Shown here: piece by piece, positions 1 through 7,938 of the stretch | Layout: each line of letters opens with the position of its first letter | Numbering within the stretch: position 1 is the stretch's first letter | Assembly: GCF_014654725.1 (NCBI RefSeq) | Contig: NZ_JACVZV010000015.1 | Coordinates: forward strand, 1 to 64,000 | DNA: 64,000 nucleotides | Direction: 5' to 3' | DNA from: Vulcanococcus sp. Clear-D1 | Lineage (GTDB): Bacteria; Cyanobacteriota; Cyanobacteriia; PCC-6307; Cyanobiaceae | Program-made: the position numbers and the translations under genes | The notes under the pieces: generated by a model | Database searches by the model: none | What the model was told of the DNA's origin: nothing | The model's input: only the letters and a program-made list of their open reading frames with translations

Positions 1-393
1 CATGCGCGCAACCCCGGCAAGAGTGCCTGTGACACACTTTGAATCAGCCCTGCGGGTGACCCCAAGCTCGTAGTCGTCTGGGTTGAATGGCTCAATGGCC
101 ATTGTGTTCACGGTGTTGTACAGCCAGGTGTAACCGTGGCTGTCCGTGATGTAGGTGTATTCGCCATCGGGCAGCAGAGGGCTACCCAGAAATTTGCCGG
201 TGAACAGAGGTGTGCGCAGGCCCGTATTCAAGCTGTAGCCAGGGTCGGGCACATAGCTCTCAAAGGCTGAATCAGGAAGGGGGTTGAAATTGTCTGGATA
301 GGGCTCATAGCCGAGATTCACATAGACCTCAATGGGCCCATAGCCGTCTTGGTTGAGATTGCCCGTGTAGATCAGCTCGGTCGTTCCGGACAT
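1..393 (-). CDS. Unknown protein, C-terminus off the left edge
   Basis: An open frame runs from an ATG at 393 to the window edge without a stop, giving at least 131 residues. The in-frame stop at 424-426 and the absence of any other start between them fix the N-terminus, and a GAGG-like ribosome site lies just before the ATG. The protein begins MSGTTELIYTGNLNQDGYG and is rich in Tyr, Asn, Asp, Pro and Gly, with no membrane segment, no signal peptide and one Cys. The composition resembles extracellular or calcium-binding repeat proteins, but I recognise no family. It lies 64 bp downstream of the FAD monooxygenase on the same strand. Confidence 0.6.
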   Translation of the reverse strand, partial: MSGTTELIYTGNLNQDGYGPIEVYVNLGYEPYPDNFNPLPDSAFESYVPDPGYSLNTGLRTPLFTGKFLGSPLLPDGEYTYITDSHGYTWLYNTVNTMAIEPFNPDDYELGVTRRADSKCVTGTLAGVARM

Positions 394-457
394 GCCCTCA
401 GATGCGGCGTTGTTGTGATCGTTCTAGCGGGCCAAACTGATCCCAACACGCTTCGCA

Positions 458-1657
458 TCAAGGCGTGATCCTGGCGCTGGGAATCGCTTCAGCCAGCCCT
501 TCGCGCATCGGCCCCTGGCGTGCCATCCACACCTGCTTTGCCAACGGTCCAGCGATGGCGGCTGTTCTGCTCAGCGTGGCGCGAAGCAGTGGCGAGTGTC
601 CAATGAGATGTCCCTGGCGAGCCTCAGCGCTCTGCAGAGCCTGCATGCGTCTGATCTCCGGCAGGCGCTGCCGCTCCACGGCCGCAGCGGCCGCGTCCAG
701 TTGATCAGTCTTGGCGCGGCCCAGCCAATGGGCGGCCACCAGGCTGTCACGCAGCGCCAGGTTGATCCCCTGGGCCCGCACCGGACTCATCGGGTGCGCT
801 GCATCCCCGAGCAGGAGTAGGCCTGGTTGTCGCCAGCTGCGGGCCAGTCCCACCTGCACCGAGACCTTCAGCGGCCCCTGCAGCTCCCCGCAGCGTTGCC
901 GCACCAGATTGGCCAGCTGCGGTGGCAGCAATCCAGCTAGCGCCTGCGCCCATTGCTCGCGGCTGCGTTGCGGCGTCGCTTCGCCCCTTTCAAGCAACCA
1001 GGCCAGCTGCAAGTTGCCGCTGGCGCCCACACAGGCACTGCCGATGGCCCCGCCGGCCAGATGGGTGCTGAAGCCGCCATCAAGATCTGCGGGGAGGGGG
1101 TCAGGCAGCTCAAACCAGAGCAACTCCAAGCCTTGGCCGCGCTCGAGCAGTTGGATCCCGGCTTCGCGGCGCAGCAGCGATTGGCGGCCATCGCAGCCCA
1201 GCACCAGGTCGCCCTCCAGGCAGCCCCCCCCCGCCAGCTCAACCCCGCTGATGCGCTCGCCCCTTCGCCTCAGCCCGCGCACGGCTACGCCCGGATGCCA
1301 TTGCAGCAGCGGTTCCTGGACGGCTTCTTCCAGAAGGGCCTCCAGCAGCAAGCGCTGCTGCACCAACCGGCAGGGTTGCAGCGATTGCATGGGTTCACTC
1401 ACGGCGAACAGCTGCCGCTTGTTTACCCACACGCTCCAGCCCTCCAGGGGCCGCTGGGGTAGCCGCTCCAGCAGAGCGCTCAACCCCATGCGCGCGATGG
1501 CCTCCTGGCCGCAGGGCATCAGCGCATCGCCGCGAAATTGGCGGCTGAACTGCCGGCTGGCCTCCACCAGCGCCACGTGATGGCCAGCGCGAGCCAGTTG
1601 AAGTGCAAGGGTCAACCCGGCAGGCCCTGCTCCCACCACCACGAACCGGTTCATCAA
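458..1657 (-). CDS. FAD-dependent monooxygenase (UbiH/PHBH fold)
   Basis: This is a 399-residue flavoprotein monooxygenase of the p-hydroxybenzoate hydroxylase fold. The N-terminal Rossmann motif GAGPAG is at residues 9-14, a CDGR segment (the DG motif that contacts FAD/NADPH) is near 155, and GDAAHPMSP, the flavin ribityl-binding GD motif, is near 284. Such enzymes hydroxylate aromatic or isoprenoid substrates with NAD(P)H and oxygen; the substrate here cannot be read from sequence. It is a separate gene from the second monooxygenase at 19.5 kb. The start MMNRFVVVGAGPAG leaves only a short lead before the FAD motif, as expected for the family. The next gene upstream is divergent. Confidence 0.85.
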   Translation of the reverse strand: MMNRFVVVGAGPAGLTLALQLARAGHHVALVEASRQFSRQFRGDALMPCGQEAIARMGLSALLERLPQRPLEGWSVWVNKRQLFAVSEPMQSLQPCRLVQQRLLLEALLEEAVQEPLLQWHPGVAVRGLRRRGERISGVELAGGGCLEGDLVLGCDGRQSLLRREAGIQLLERGQGLELLWFELPDPLPADLDGGFSTHLAGGAIGSACVGASGNLQLAWLLERGEATPQRSREQWAQALAGLLPPQLANLVRQRCGELQGPLKVSVQVGLARSWRQPGLLLLGDAAHPMSPVRAQGINLALRDSLVAAHWLGRAKTDQLDAAAAAVERQRLPEIRRMQALQSAEARQGHLIGHSPLLRATLSRTAAIAGPLAKQVWMARQGPMREGLAEAIPSARITP

Positions 1658-1740
1658 GCGGTCTGCAGCTGGGGATGAAACTGTTGGTGGTCGCGGGCCC
1701 GCGTGGCTAGAGCGGGGGTACAGCTGAGTCTCACCACGCG

Positions 1741-1992
1741 ATGTCTCTCAAGTTCTGGAGGCCCTGGATTGATCCCCATCGCTGCGGCGAAGGTTCTCAG
1801 CCGGAGCGCTATGTGCTGCGCGGCGGTGGGGATGCGCAGTTTTTGGGGATCGCGGCCCGTAACGAACGGATCGAAACAGTGCCGGATCCCCATCGGGCCT
1901 GGATGTTTCACACCCACGAGCGCGCCGTTGCTGTCGCTCGCGATTTGGCGAGCGTGTTCGGCGAACCCGTGGATGTGGTGAAGCTGGAGTGA
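1741..1992 (+). CDS. Conserved hypothetical protein, 83 aa
   Basis: A short protein beginning MSLKFWRPWIDPHRCGEG, rich in Arg, Trp and His, with no signal peptide or membrane segment. It resembles small soluble proteins seen only in cyanobacteria, but I cannot name a family. It diverges from the FAD monooxygenase and converges on the HdeD-like gene with a gap of nine bases. An overlapping frame on the opposite strand (1654-1917) is less protein-like, so I prefer this one. Confidence 0.6.
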   Translation: MSLKFWRPWIDPHRCGEGSQPERYVLRGGGDAQFLGIAARNERIETVPDPHRAWMFHTHERAVAVARDLASVFGEPVDVVKLE

Positions 1993-2001
1993 GCTTGAGG
2001 C

Positions 2002-2502
2002 TCAGGCCTCGGCAGGGGCGGTGAGCAGGCGGAAGCCGCTGAAGAACATCGAGATCCCGAAGAGGGTGCCCACAGCCCAGAGGCTGTCACTCGGCCACTC
2101 CGCCACCAGCAGGCCACCAAGGATCGCCGTGACCACACCATCCATCAGCACCAGGCCGCGGGCTTCGCCCTGGCTGGCTGCAGCCGCTGCCAGTTCCATC
2201 ACGCCTTCGAAGATCAGCAGCAGACCCACAAACAAGGTGAGGCTGATCTCGCTTTCGATCGGGTAAGCCACCACCCAGATGCCGGCCACGACGTAAAAGA
2301 TGCCGGACAGGGCGCGGAAGATCTTGCCTTTGGTGCCTTCGGCCTGGCCCAGACGCAGCAATTGGGTCACACCCGCGACGGCCGCGATCACGCCGATGCT
2401 TAAGGTGAGCGCTGTGGCGGAGAGGAAGGGCAGTGCGATCGAAGCAGCGGCCGCCAGGAACAGCAGAACGGCCGTGATGCGCCGAAGGGTTGTGGGATTC
2501 AC
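2002..2502 (-). CDS. HdeD family membrane protein (DUF308)
   Basis: A 166-residue integral membrane protein with about six hydrophobic segments in three pairs, the pattern of the HdeD/DUF308 family. The repeated helices are separated by short polar loops such as [11 protein letters not shown] and ASQGEARG. HdeD was named for acid resistance in Escherichia coli; the role in cyanobacteria is not established. The gene is divergent from cysteine synthase about 100 bp away, so each probably has its own promoter in 2503-2600. Confidence 0.8.
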   Translation of the reverse strand: MNPTTLRRITAVLLFLAAAASIALPFLSATALTLSIGVIAAVAGVTQLLRLGQAEGTKGKIFRALSGIFYVVAGIWVVAYPIESEISLTLFVGLLLIFEGVMELAAAAASQGEARGLVLMDGVVTAILGGLLVAEWPSDSLWAVGTLFGISMFFSGFRLLTAPAEA

Positions 2503-2600
2503 CGGGGAGAAGGCTGGAACGCAACAGGTTAGGTGGGTTTTGCCCGCCCGCCCGAGCCCTCATTAGTGTGCGGGCACTGTCTGTGTTCACCCGCCGATCG

Positions 2601-3578
2601 ATGGCCGCGATCTTCAGCGATAACAGCCTCACCATCGGCCGGACACCTCTGGTGCAGCTCAACCGCCTCAGCGAGGGCTGCGGAGCGCGGGTGTTGGCCA
2701 AGATTGAGGGACGCAATCCCGCCTATTCGGTGAAGTGCCGCATCGGCGCTGCGATGGTGGCGGCGGCTGAGCGCGAAGGGTTGCTGGGCCCCGGCAAGGC
2801 GCTGATTGAACCAACCAGCGGCAACACCGGGATCGCCCTGGCCTTTGTGGCCGCGAGCAAGGGCATTCCGCTCACGCTCACCATGCCCGAAACGATGAGC
2901 CTGGAGCGGCGCAAACTGCTCACCGCGTTCGGCGCCCACCTCGAGCTCACGGAAGGCCGCCTCGGCATGACCGGCGCCGTGAATCGCGCCAAAGAGATAG
3001 CCGCCAGCGATCCCGATCGCTGGGTGCTGCTGCAGCAGTTCGTGAATCCCGCCAATCCGCAGATCCATCACGACACCACCGGCCCTGAGATCTGGAACGA
3101 CACGGATGGTCAGGTGGATGCGCTGGTGTCGGGCGTGGGCACTGGCGGCACGATCACCGGCGTGAGCCGTTACATCAAATCCACCCTCGGCAAGCCGCTG
3201 CTGAGCGTGGCGGTGGAACCCTGCAATAGCCCGGTGATCAGCCAGACCAAAGCCGGAGCACCCCTGCAGCCCGGCCCCCACAAGATTCAGGGCATCGGCG
3301 CCGGCTTTGTGCCCGGCAACCTCGATCTCGACCTGGTGGACCGGGTTGAACAGGTGAGCGATGACGAGGCGGTGGCGATGGCTCGCCGCTTGGCTCGCGA
3401 GGAGGGCATCCTCGCCGGCATCAGCTGCGGGGCAGCCACCGTGGCGGCGCTGCGCTTGGCCCAGGAACCCGCGATGGCCGGCAAAACCATCGTGGTGGTG
3501 CTGCCTGATTCAGGCGAGCGCTACCTCAGTTCCGTGCTGTTTGAAGGAATCTTCAACGAGCGGGGCCTGCCGGTCTGA
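2601..3578 (+). CDS. cysK: Cysteine synthase (O-acetylserine sulfhydrylase)
   Basis: A pyridoxal-phosphate enzyme that makes cysteine from O-acetylserine and sulfide. The PLP lysine is K45 in [11 protein letters not shown], the substrate loop TSGNTG is at 72-77, and the glycine-rich phosphate-binding loop [10 protein letters not shown] is near 180. At 325 residues it has the usual CysK length. The frame is open upstream to 2490, but the ATG at 2601 begins with [20 protein letters not shown], which matches the family N-terminus, so I chose it. CysK and CysM cannot be separated with certainty by eye. Confidence 0.9.
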   Translation: MAAIFSDNSLTIGRTPLVQLNRLSEGCGARVLAKIEGRNPAYSVKCRIGAAMVAAAEREGLLGPGKALIEPTSGNTGIALAFVAASKGIPLTLTMPETMSLERRKLLTAFGAHLELTEGRLGMTGAVNRAKEIAASDPDRWVLLQQFVNPANPQIHHDTTGPEIWNDTDGQVDALVSGVGTGGTITGVSRYIKSTLGKPLLSVAVEPCNSPVISQTKAGAPLQPGPHKIQGIGAGFVPGNLDLDLVDRVEQVSDDEAVAMARRLAREEGILAGISCGAATVAALRLAQEPAMAGKTIVVVLPDSGERYLSSVLFEGIFNERGLPV

Positions 3579-3602
3579 GGCGGGCCCTTATGCCCAGTTG
3601 GC

Positions 3603-3830
3603 TCAGTCGGCCAGAGGGGTGACGCCCTTGAGGCGCTCGTTGAGTTGCATCGCCATCGACTGACGACCCACGGCCAGCACCTTCAGGGTGTCTTCATGCA
3701 TGCGCAGCTGGGCATCAGCCACCTGCATGCCGCGCACCAGTTCCTTGAGGTCGTCAGGCAGGGCGTTGAGGTCGTAGCGCTTGCCCTCGAAGGTGAGCAC
3801 GGGGGGCTGCTGGGCGGCGGAGTCGGTCAC
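3603..3830 (-). CDS. Small conserved protein, DUF6447-like
   Basis: A 75-residue soluble protein containing PVLTFEGKRYDLNALPDD, followed by a helical region with many Gln, Leu and Met. The pattern (a short beta hairpin with the motif F-x-G-x-x-Y-D, then a helix) resembles the cyanobacterial and phage family DUF6447, as far as I can judge. No function is known. It converges on cysK and precedes the MsbA-like exporter on the same strand. Confidence 0.65.
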   Translation of the reverse strand: MTDSAAQQPPVLTFEGKRYDLNALPDDLKELVRGMQVADAQLRMHEDTLKVLAVGRQSMAMQLNERLKGVTPLAD

Positions 3831-3855
3831 AAGACAGGTGTCAGTCGTCGCCAGC

Positions 3856-4269
3856 TTATGGGGCTTTGAGTGTGTCGTCTTGCTCCGACGAGGCGATCAG
3901 TTTGGGAAGGGCACGAACCGGTCGCTTGAAGAAGAACATCAGCACTGGCCCCACCTGGGCGGTGGTGGTCATCTCCCAGCCATCGCGACCCAGCTGGTTC
4001 AGAAATTGCTGCAACTGCTCCGCCGGATGGGTGCCTTTGGGTTTGGCGCCAGTGCTGCCGCTGTAGTGCTGAGGGAATTCGCGGGCGATGGAGCTGGGGC
4101 TCAAAACCCCATGCAGGTGTTCGCTTGCCTGCTGGGGTGAGGCCGGCGCGTTGGGTTTCGTATCGGTGGATGAATCGCCTTTGGATGAGCCTGACTCTGG
4201 CGTGCTGTCCACATTGATGTGAACCACGCGGTACTCCCAGAGGGGCATGGATGTAGCCATGCCCCCCAA
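3856..4269 (-). CDS. Conserved protein with DUF4177-like pattern
   Basis: A 137-residue soluble protein. It opens with a strand WEYRVVHIN, has a low-complexity Ser/Pro/Thr insert at about 25-60, and ends with LNQLGRDGWEM followed by a hydrophobic strand and FFFKRP. The combination of an N-terminal W-E-Y strand and a later L-N-x-x-G-x-x-G-W-E motif is typical of DUF4177-like domains. An internal ATG at 4260 is an equally possible start. It lies between the 75-residue gene and the ABC exporter, all on the minus strand. Confidence 0.6.
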   Translation of the reverse strand: MGGMATSMPLWEYRVVHINVDSTPESGSSKGDSSTDTKPNAPASPQQASEHLHGVLSPSSIAREFPQHYSGSTGAKPKGTHPAEQLQQFLNQLGRDGWEMTTTAQVGPVLMFFFKRPVRALPKLIASSEQDDTLKAP

Positions 4270-4292
4270 GTTAGGAACGTTTCAGGTGGCGA

Positions 4293-6029
4293 TCACGCCC
4301 CGCGGATCAGCTGGCGCTCGCAGAGGTCGCGGTAGCGGCCGGGGCGGCTGATCAAGAGGTCGTGGTTGCCCTGATCCACGATCTGGCCGTGCTCGAGCAC
4401 CACGATCGAATCGGCTTCCTGCACCGTGGACAGGCGGTGGGCGATGACCAGCACGGTGCGCCCCGCCATGGCCTGATCCAGGCCCCGCTGCACGGCTTCC
4501 TCAGATTCGGCGTCGAGGGCGCTGGTGGCTTCATCGAGCAGCAACACCGCCGGATCGCCGAGCACCGCCCGGGCGATGGCGAGCCGTTGCAGCTGGCCAC
4601 CGGAGAAGTTGCTGCCACGCTCTTCCACCCGTGCTTGGTAGCCGCCGGGCATCGCTTCGATGAAGCCGTCGGCATTGGCGAGGCGGGCAGCGGCGCGGAT
4701 CTGCTCGAGCGTGGCGGGCCGGCCAAAGGCGATCGCCTCGGCCACGGTGCCGGAGAACACGGCGCTCTGCTGGGGCACCAGCGCCACGGCCTTGCGCAAT
4801 TCACTGGCCTTGAGATCGCCCAGATCGCACCCATCGAGCAGCACCCGGCCGCTCTGGGCCGTGTTGAAGCGCAACAGCAGTGAAAACAGGGTGCTCTTGC
4901 CGGCGCCGGAGGGTCCCACCAAGGCCACCACCTGGCCGGGTTTCACCCGCAGGCTGAGGTTGCGCAGCACCGGCTGCTCGGGTTCGTAGCTGAAGCTCAC
5001 CTGCTCGAGGGTGAGTTCACCGGCCACGTGCTCGAGGGCCAGGGCATGGGGCTTGTCGGGTGGTTCGATCGCCTGCTGCTCGATCTCGCGCAGGCGCCGC
5101 AGTGAGGCCTGCCCCTGCTGGAACTCGTTGAAGTTGGTGGTGAGGTGGCTGATCGGATCGATCAGCATAAACAGGGCCGCCACATAGCTGCTGAAGCCCT
5201 GGCCGTTGAGGTCGCCACTCTGGATCCGGGCTGCGCCCATCAGGAGCACCGCCAGGATCCCTGCCGCTTCCAGGAAGCCCACTACCGGATATTGCAGCGC
5301 CAGCAGCCGCTGGGTGCGGTAGCGGGCGCGGCGGTGCAGATCGATCTCCGTTTCGAAGCGCTGCTGCAACCAGGGTTCGGCGGCAAAGGCGCGCACCAGC
5401 GGCAGCCCGCCGATGGCCTCACCGAGCAAGGAGGCCAGCTCGCTCACCTGCTTCTGGCTTTTCTCGGCCGCTCCCATCACCTTGGCACCGAACACACTCA
5501 CCAACACCGCCACCAGCGGCGCCAGCAGCAGGGTGCCCAGCGACAGCTTCCAGTCGAGCCACACCATGTAGCCAAACACCACCACCAGCTGCAGAGCTGA
5601 AGGGGTGGTGTCTTGGATCGTTTTGTAGATCACCTCGCCGACGCGGTCGGCGTCTTCGGTGAGGCGATAGGTGAGATCGCCGGCGGAGAGCTTCTCCAGC
5701 ACGCCGAAATCGAGCTTCTGCAGGCGCGCGAACAGGCGGCGGCGCAGCTCCTGGCTCACCTGCAGGGCTGGGCCCGCCAGCAGGGTGTCTTGGCCGAACT
5801 GGGCCAGCTTCTGCAGCATGAACATCGTGAGGGCTAGGCCGATCACCTGCAGCACCCGGCCGAAATCACCGGCGCCGATCGCCGGGATCAGTTGGCCCGC
5901 CAACCAGGCCAGCAGCGGCCAACAGGCCACAAACACGAGCATGCACACCCCACCGGCCAGGAGTGCGGAGCGGTAGGGCATCAGCAGCGGCAGGAGCCGC
6001 CGGAAGCCGGCCGAAGGGGGTGCGAGCAT
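4293..6029 (-). CDS. ABC exporter, fused membrane and ATPase domains (MsbA type)
   Basis: A 578-residue half-transporter of the inner membrane. Residues 15-320 form the six-helix export domain. The nucleotide-binding domain has Walker A (GPSGAGKST, 372-380), the signature NFSGGQLQR near 474, Walker B with LLLDEATSALD near 497, and the H-loop IAHRLST. It would act as a homodimer exporting lipid, glycolipid or a hydrophobic compound; the substrate is not evident. It is divergent from the S4-domain gene, with the two starts about 25 bp apart. Confidence 0.9.
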   Translation of the reverse strand: MLAPPSAGFRRLLPLLMPYRSALLAGGVCMLVFVACWPLLAWLAGQLIPAIGAGDFGRVLQVIGLALTMFMLQKLAQFGQDTLLAGPALQVSQELRRRLFARLQKLDFGVLEKLSAGDLTYRLTEDADRVGEVIYKTIQDTTPSALQLVVVFGYMVWLDWKLSLGTLLLAPLVAVLVSVFGAKVMGAAEKSQKQVSELASLLGEAIGGLPLVRAFAAEPWLQQRFETEIDLHRRARYRTQRLLALQYPVVGFLEAAGILAVLLMGAARIQSGDLNGQGFSSYVAALFMLIDPISHLTTNFNEFQQGQASLRRLREIEQQAIEPPDKPHALALEHVAGELTLEQVSFSYEPEQPVLRNLSLRVKPGQVVALVGPSGAGKSTLFSLLLRFNTAQSGRVLLDGCDLGDLKASELRKAVALVPQQSAVFSGTVAEAIAFGRPATLEQIRAAARLANADGFIEAMPGGYQARVEERGSNFSGGQLQRLAIARAVLGDPAVLLLDEATSALDAESEEAVQRGLDQAMAGRTVLVIAHRLSTVQEADSIVVLEHGQIVDQGNHDLLISRPGRYRDLCERQLIRGA

Positions 6030-6052
6030 CAGGGCAAGCTATCAGCGCTTTT

Positions 6053-6277
6053 TTGGCGACCTCCCCCGCACCTGAGCCGATTCGCCTGGATCAATTCCTC
6101 AAATGGCAGGGGCTGGTCTTCACCGGCGGCGAGGCCAAACAGCGCATCCAGGGCGGTGAGGTGCGGGTGAATGGCTTTCAGGAAACGCAGCGGGGCCGCA
6201 AGCTCAAACCCGGCGATCGCGTCGAGATCGACGGTCAGACCCATCTGGTGCCGCAGGACACGACCAATCAGGCCTGA
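6053..6277 (+). CDS. S4-domain RNA-binding protein (YbcJ-like)
   Basis: A small one-domain protein whose sequence [12 protein letters not shown], then [17 protein letters not shown] and GDRVEIDG, is the S4 RNA-binding fold found in YbcJ/RlbA-like proteins and in pseudouridine synthases. It probably binds structured RNA, perhaps ribosomal. The start is uncertain: a TTG at 6053 gives 74 residues, which fits the family, while a GTG at 6020 has a better ribosome site but would overlap the start of the divergent exporter. It is followed 44 bp later by tpiA. Confidence 0.75.
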   Translation: MATSPAPEPIRLDQFLKWQGLVFTGGEAKQRIQGGEVRVNGFQETQRGRKLKPGDRVEIDGQTHLVPQDTTNQA

Positions 6278-6321
6278 ACCGGGCAGCCTCTAGGTTGGTG
6301 GGTCGATTCGTTCAGGACGCT

Positions 6322-7062
6322 GTGGGTAAGGCCGTCATCGCAGGCAACTGGAAGATGCACATGACCTGCGCCGAAGCGCAGGCCTTTGCCGACGCCTTCA
6401 AGCCCCTGGTGGCCAACCTCCCCAAAGATCGCGAAGTGGTCTTGGCACCGCCGTTCACGGCCATCGCCACCCTGAGCAGTGCCCTGGCCGGCAGCGGCAT
6501 CCACATCTCCGCCCAGAACATCCACTGGCAGGAGAAGGGTGCCTTCACCGGGATGATCTCGGCCCCGATGCTCCTGGAGCACGGCGTCACTCACGCGATC
6601 GTGGGCCACAGCGAACCGCGCAAGTACTACAGCGAGACCGACGAGCAGATCAACCTGCGCGCCCGAAGCGCCCAGAAGCACGGCATCATCCCGATCCTCT
6701 GCGTGGGTGAGAGCGATTCCCAGAGGGAGGCCGGTGAGGCTGAGCGCGTGATTCGCCGTCAGGTGGAGCAGGGGGTGGATGGCCTCGATCCCGCTCGCTT
6801 GATCGTGGCCTATGAACCGATCTGGGCGATCGGCACCGGCAAGACCTGTGAAGCTGCGGAAGCCAACCGCATCTGCGGTTTGATTCGTGAGTGGGTGGGC
6901 TACCCCGAGGTGGTGATTCAGTACGGCGGCTCGGTGAACCCCGCCACCATCGACCAGCTGATGGCCCAGAGCGATATCGACGGCGTGCTGGTGGGCGGCG
7001 CTTCGCTGGATCCCGAAGGCTTTGCTCGCATCGCCAACTACCAGGTTCCTGTCGCCGCTTGA
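6322..7062 (+). CDS. tpiA: Triose-phosphate isomerase
   Basis: Interconverts dihydroxyacetone phosphate and glyceraldehyde 3-phosphate in glycolysis and the Calvin cycle. The catalytic lysine is in AGNWKMH (K11), the catalytic His in [10 protein letters not shown], and the catalytic Glu in [12 protein letters not shown], with the phosphate loop GTGKT following. I chose the GTG start at 6322 because AGGA lies four bases upstream and it gives 246 residues, beginning just before the conserved [10 protein letters not shown]. The stop overlaps the folP start by one base (TGATG), so the two are probably translated together. Confidence 0.95.
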   Translation: MGKAVIAGNWKMHMTCAEAQAFADAFKPLVANLPKDREVVLAPPFTAIATLSSALAGSGIHISAQNIHWQEKGAFTGMISAPMLLEHGVTHAIVGHSEPRKYYSETDEQINLRARSAQKHGIIPILCVGESDSQREAGEAERVIRRQVEQGVDGLDPARLIVAYEPIWAIGTGKTCEAAEANRICGLIREWVGYPEVVIQYGGSVNPATIDQLMAQSDIDGVLVGGASLDPEGFARIANYQVPVAA

Positions 7063-7931
7063 TGGCCTGGCGCTGGGGTCAGCGCACCCATGTGATGGGG
7101 GTGATCAATGTCACCCCCGATTCCTTTAGTGATGGCGGTCAGTTCGATCGGCCCGAGCGTGCCTTGGCTCAAGCCCGCCGGCTTGTGGCCCAAGGGGTGG
7201 AGATCCTGGATCTCGGTGCCCAGAGCACCCGCCCAGGAGCTGACGATGTGGGTGCTGTGGTTGAGCAGCAACGGTTGCTGCCAGCCCTGAAGCTGATCCG
7301 TGAGGCGATTGCAGCCGGTGAGTTGCTCTGCCCTGCGGCGGGTGCGCAACAGGCGCCTCAGTCCCCCCTGATTTCGGTGGACACCTTCCGTGCTCCCGTG
7401 GCCGAAGCGGCACTGGCGGCTGGAGCCGACTGGATCAACGATGTGAGCGGTGGCCGCCGTGATCCGGCGATCCTGCCCCTGGTGGCTCAGGCCGGATGCC
7501 CCTATGTGCTGATGCACTCCCGCGGCGACAGCCAGAGCATGGACGGCCTGACGGAGTACGGCGCAGCCGGGGTGGTGGATGGGGTGCTCCGGGAGCTGCA
7601 ACACACCAGTGAGCGCGCCATCGCGGCCGGCCTGCAACGTGAGCAGCTGATCTGGGATCCCGGCCTCGGCTTCGCCAAAACCACCGAGCAGAACCTCGAG
7701 CTGCTGCGCGGCTTGCCGCGGTTGCGTGAGGAGGGCATTCCGCTGCTGGTGGGCCCCTCGCGCAAGCGCTTTATCGGAGCGGTGCTCAACGAGCCACGGG
7801 CTAAGGCCCGGTTGTGGGGCACCGCAGCGGTGGTGGCGCAGTGCGTCTCAGCGGGTGTGGATGTGGTGCGCGTGCACGATGGCGGCCCGATCGTGCAGGT
7901 GGCGCGGATGGCGGATGCGCTGTGGCGTTGA
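7062..7931 (+). CDS. folP: Dihydropteroate synthase
   Basis: Joins p-aminobenzoate to the pterin diphosphate in folate synthesis. Diagnostic motifs are GVINVTPDSFSDGG near residue 10, DLGAQSTRPGA near 50, DVSGGRRD near 128 and GPSRKRFIG near 230, giving the TIM-barrel enzyme at 289 residues. The ATG overlaps the tpiA stop codon, which fixes the start and implies a tpiA-folP transcript. It converges on the diguanylate cyclase gene with a seven-base gap. Confidence 0.95.
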   Translation: MAWRWGQRTHVMGVINVTPDSFSDGGQFDRPERALAQARRLVAQGVEILDLGAQSTRPGADDVGAVVEQQRLLPALKLIREAIAAGELLCPAAGAQQAPQSPLISVDTFRAPVAEAALAAGADWINDVSGGRRDPAILPLVAQAGCPYVLMHSRGDSQSMDGLTEYGAAGVVDGVLRELQHTSERAIAAGLQREQLIWDPGLGFAKTTEQNLELLRGLPRLREEGIPLLVGPSRKRFIGAVLNEPRAKARLWGTAAVVAQCVSAGVDVVRVHDGGPIVQVARMADALWR

Positions 7932-7938
7932 GGTTCCG

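Noticed and set aside
1654-1917. 87-codon minus-strand frame opposite the 83-residue gene
   Set aside because: It has weaker protein-like composition, and the plus-strand product looks like the conserved one.
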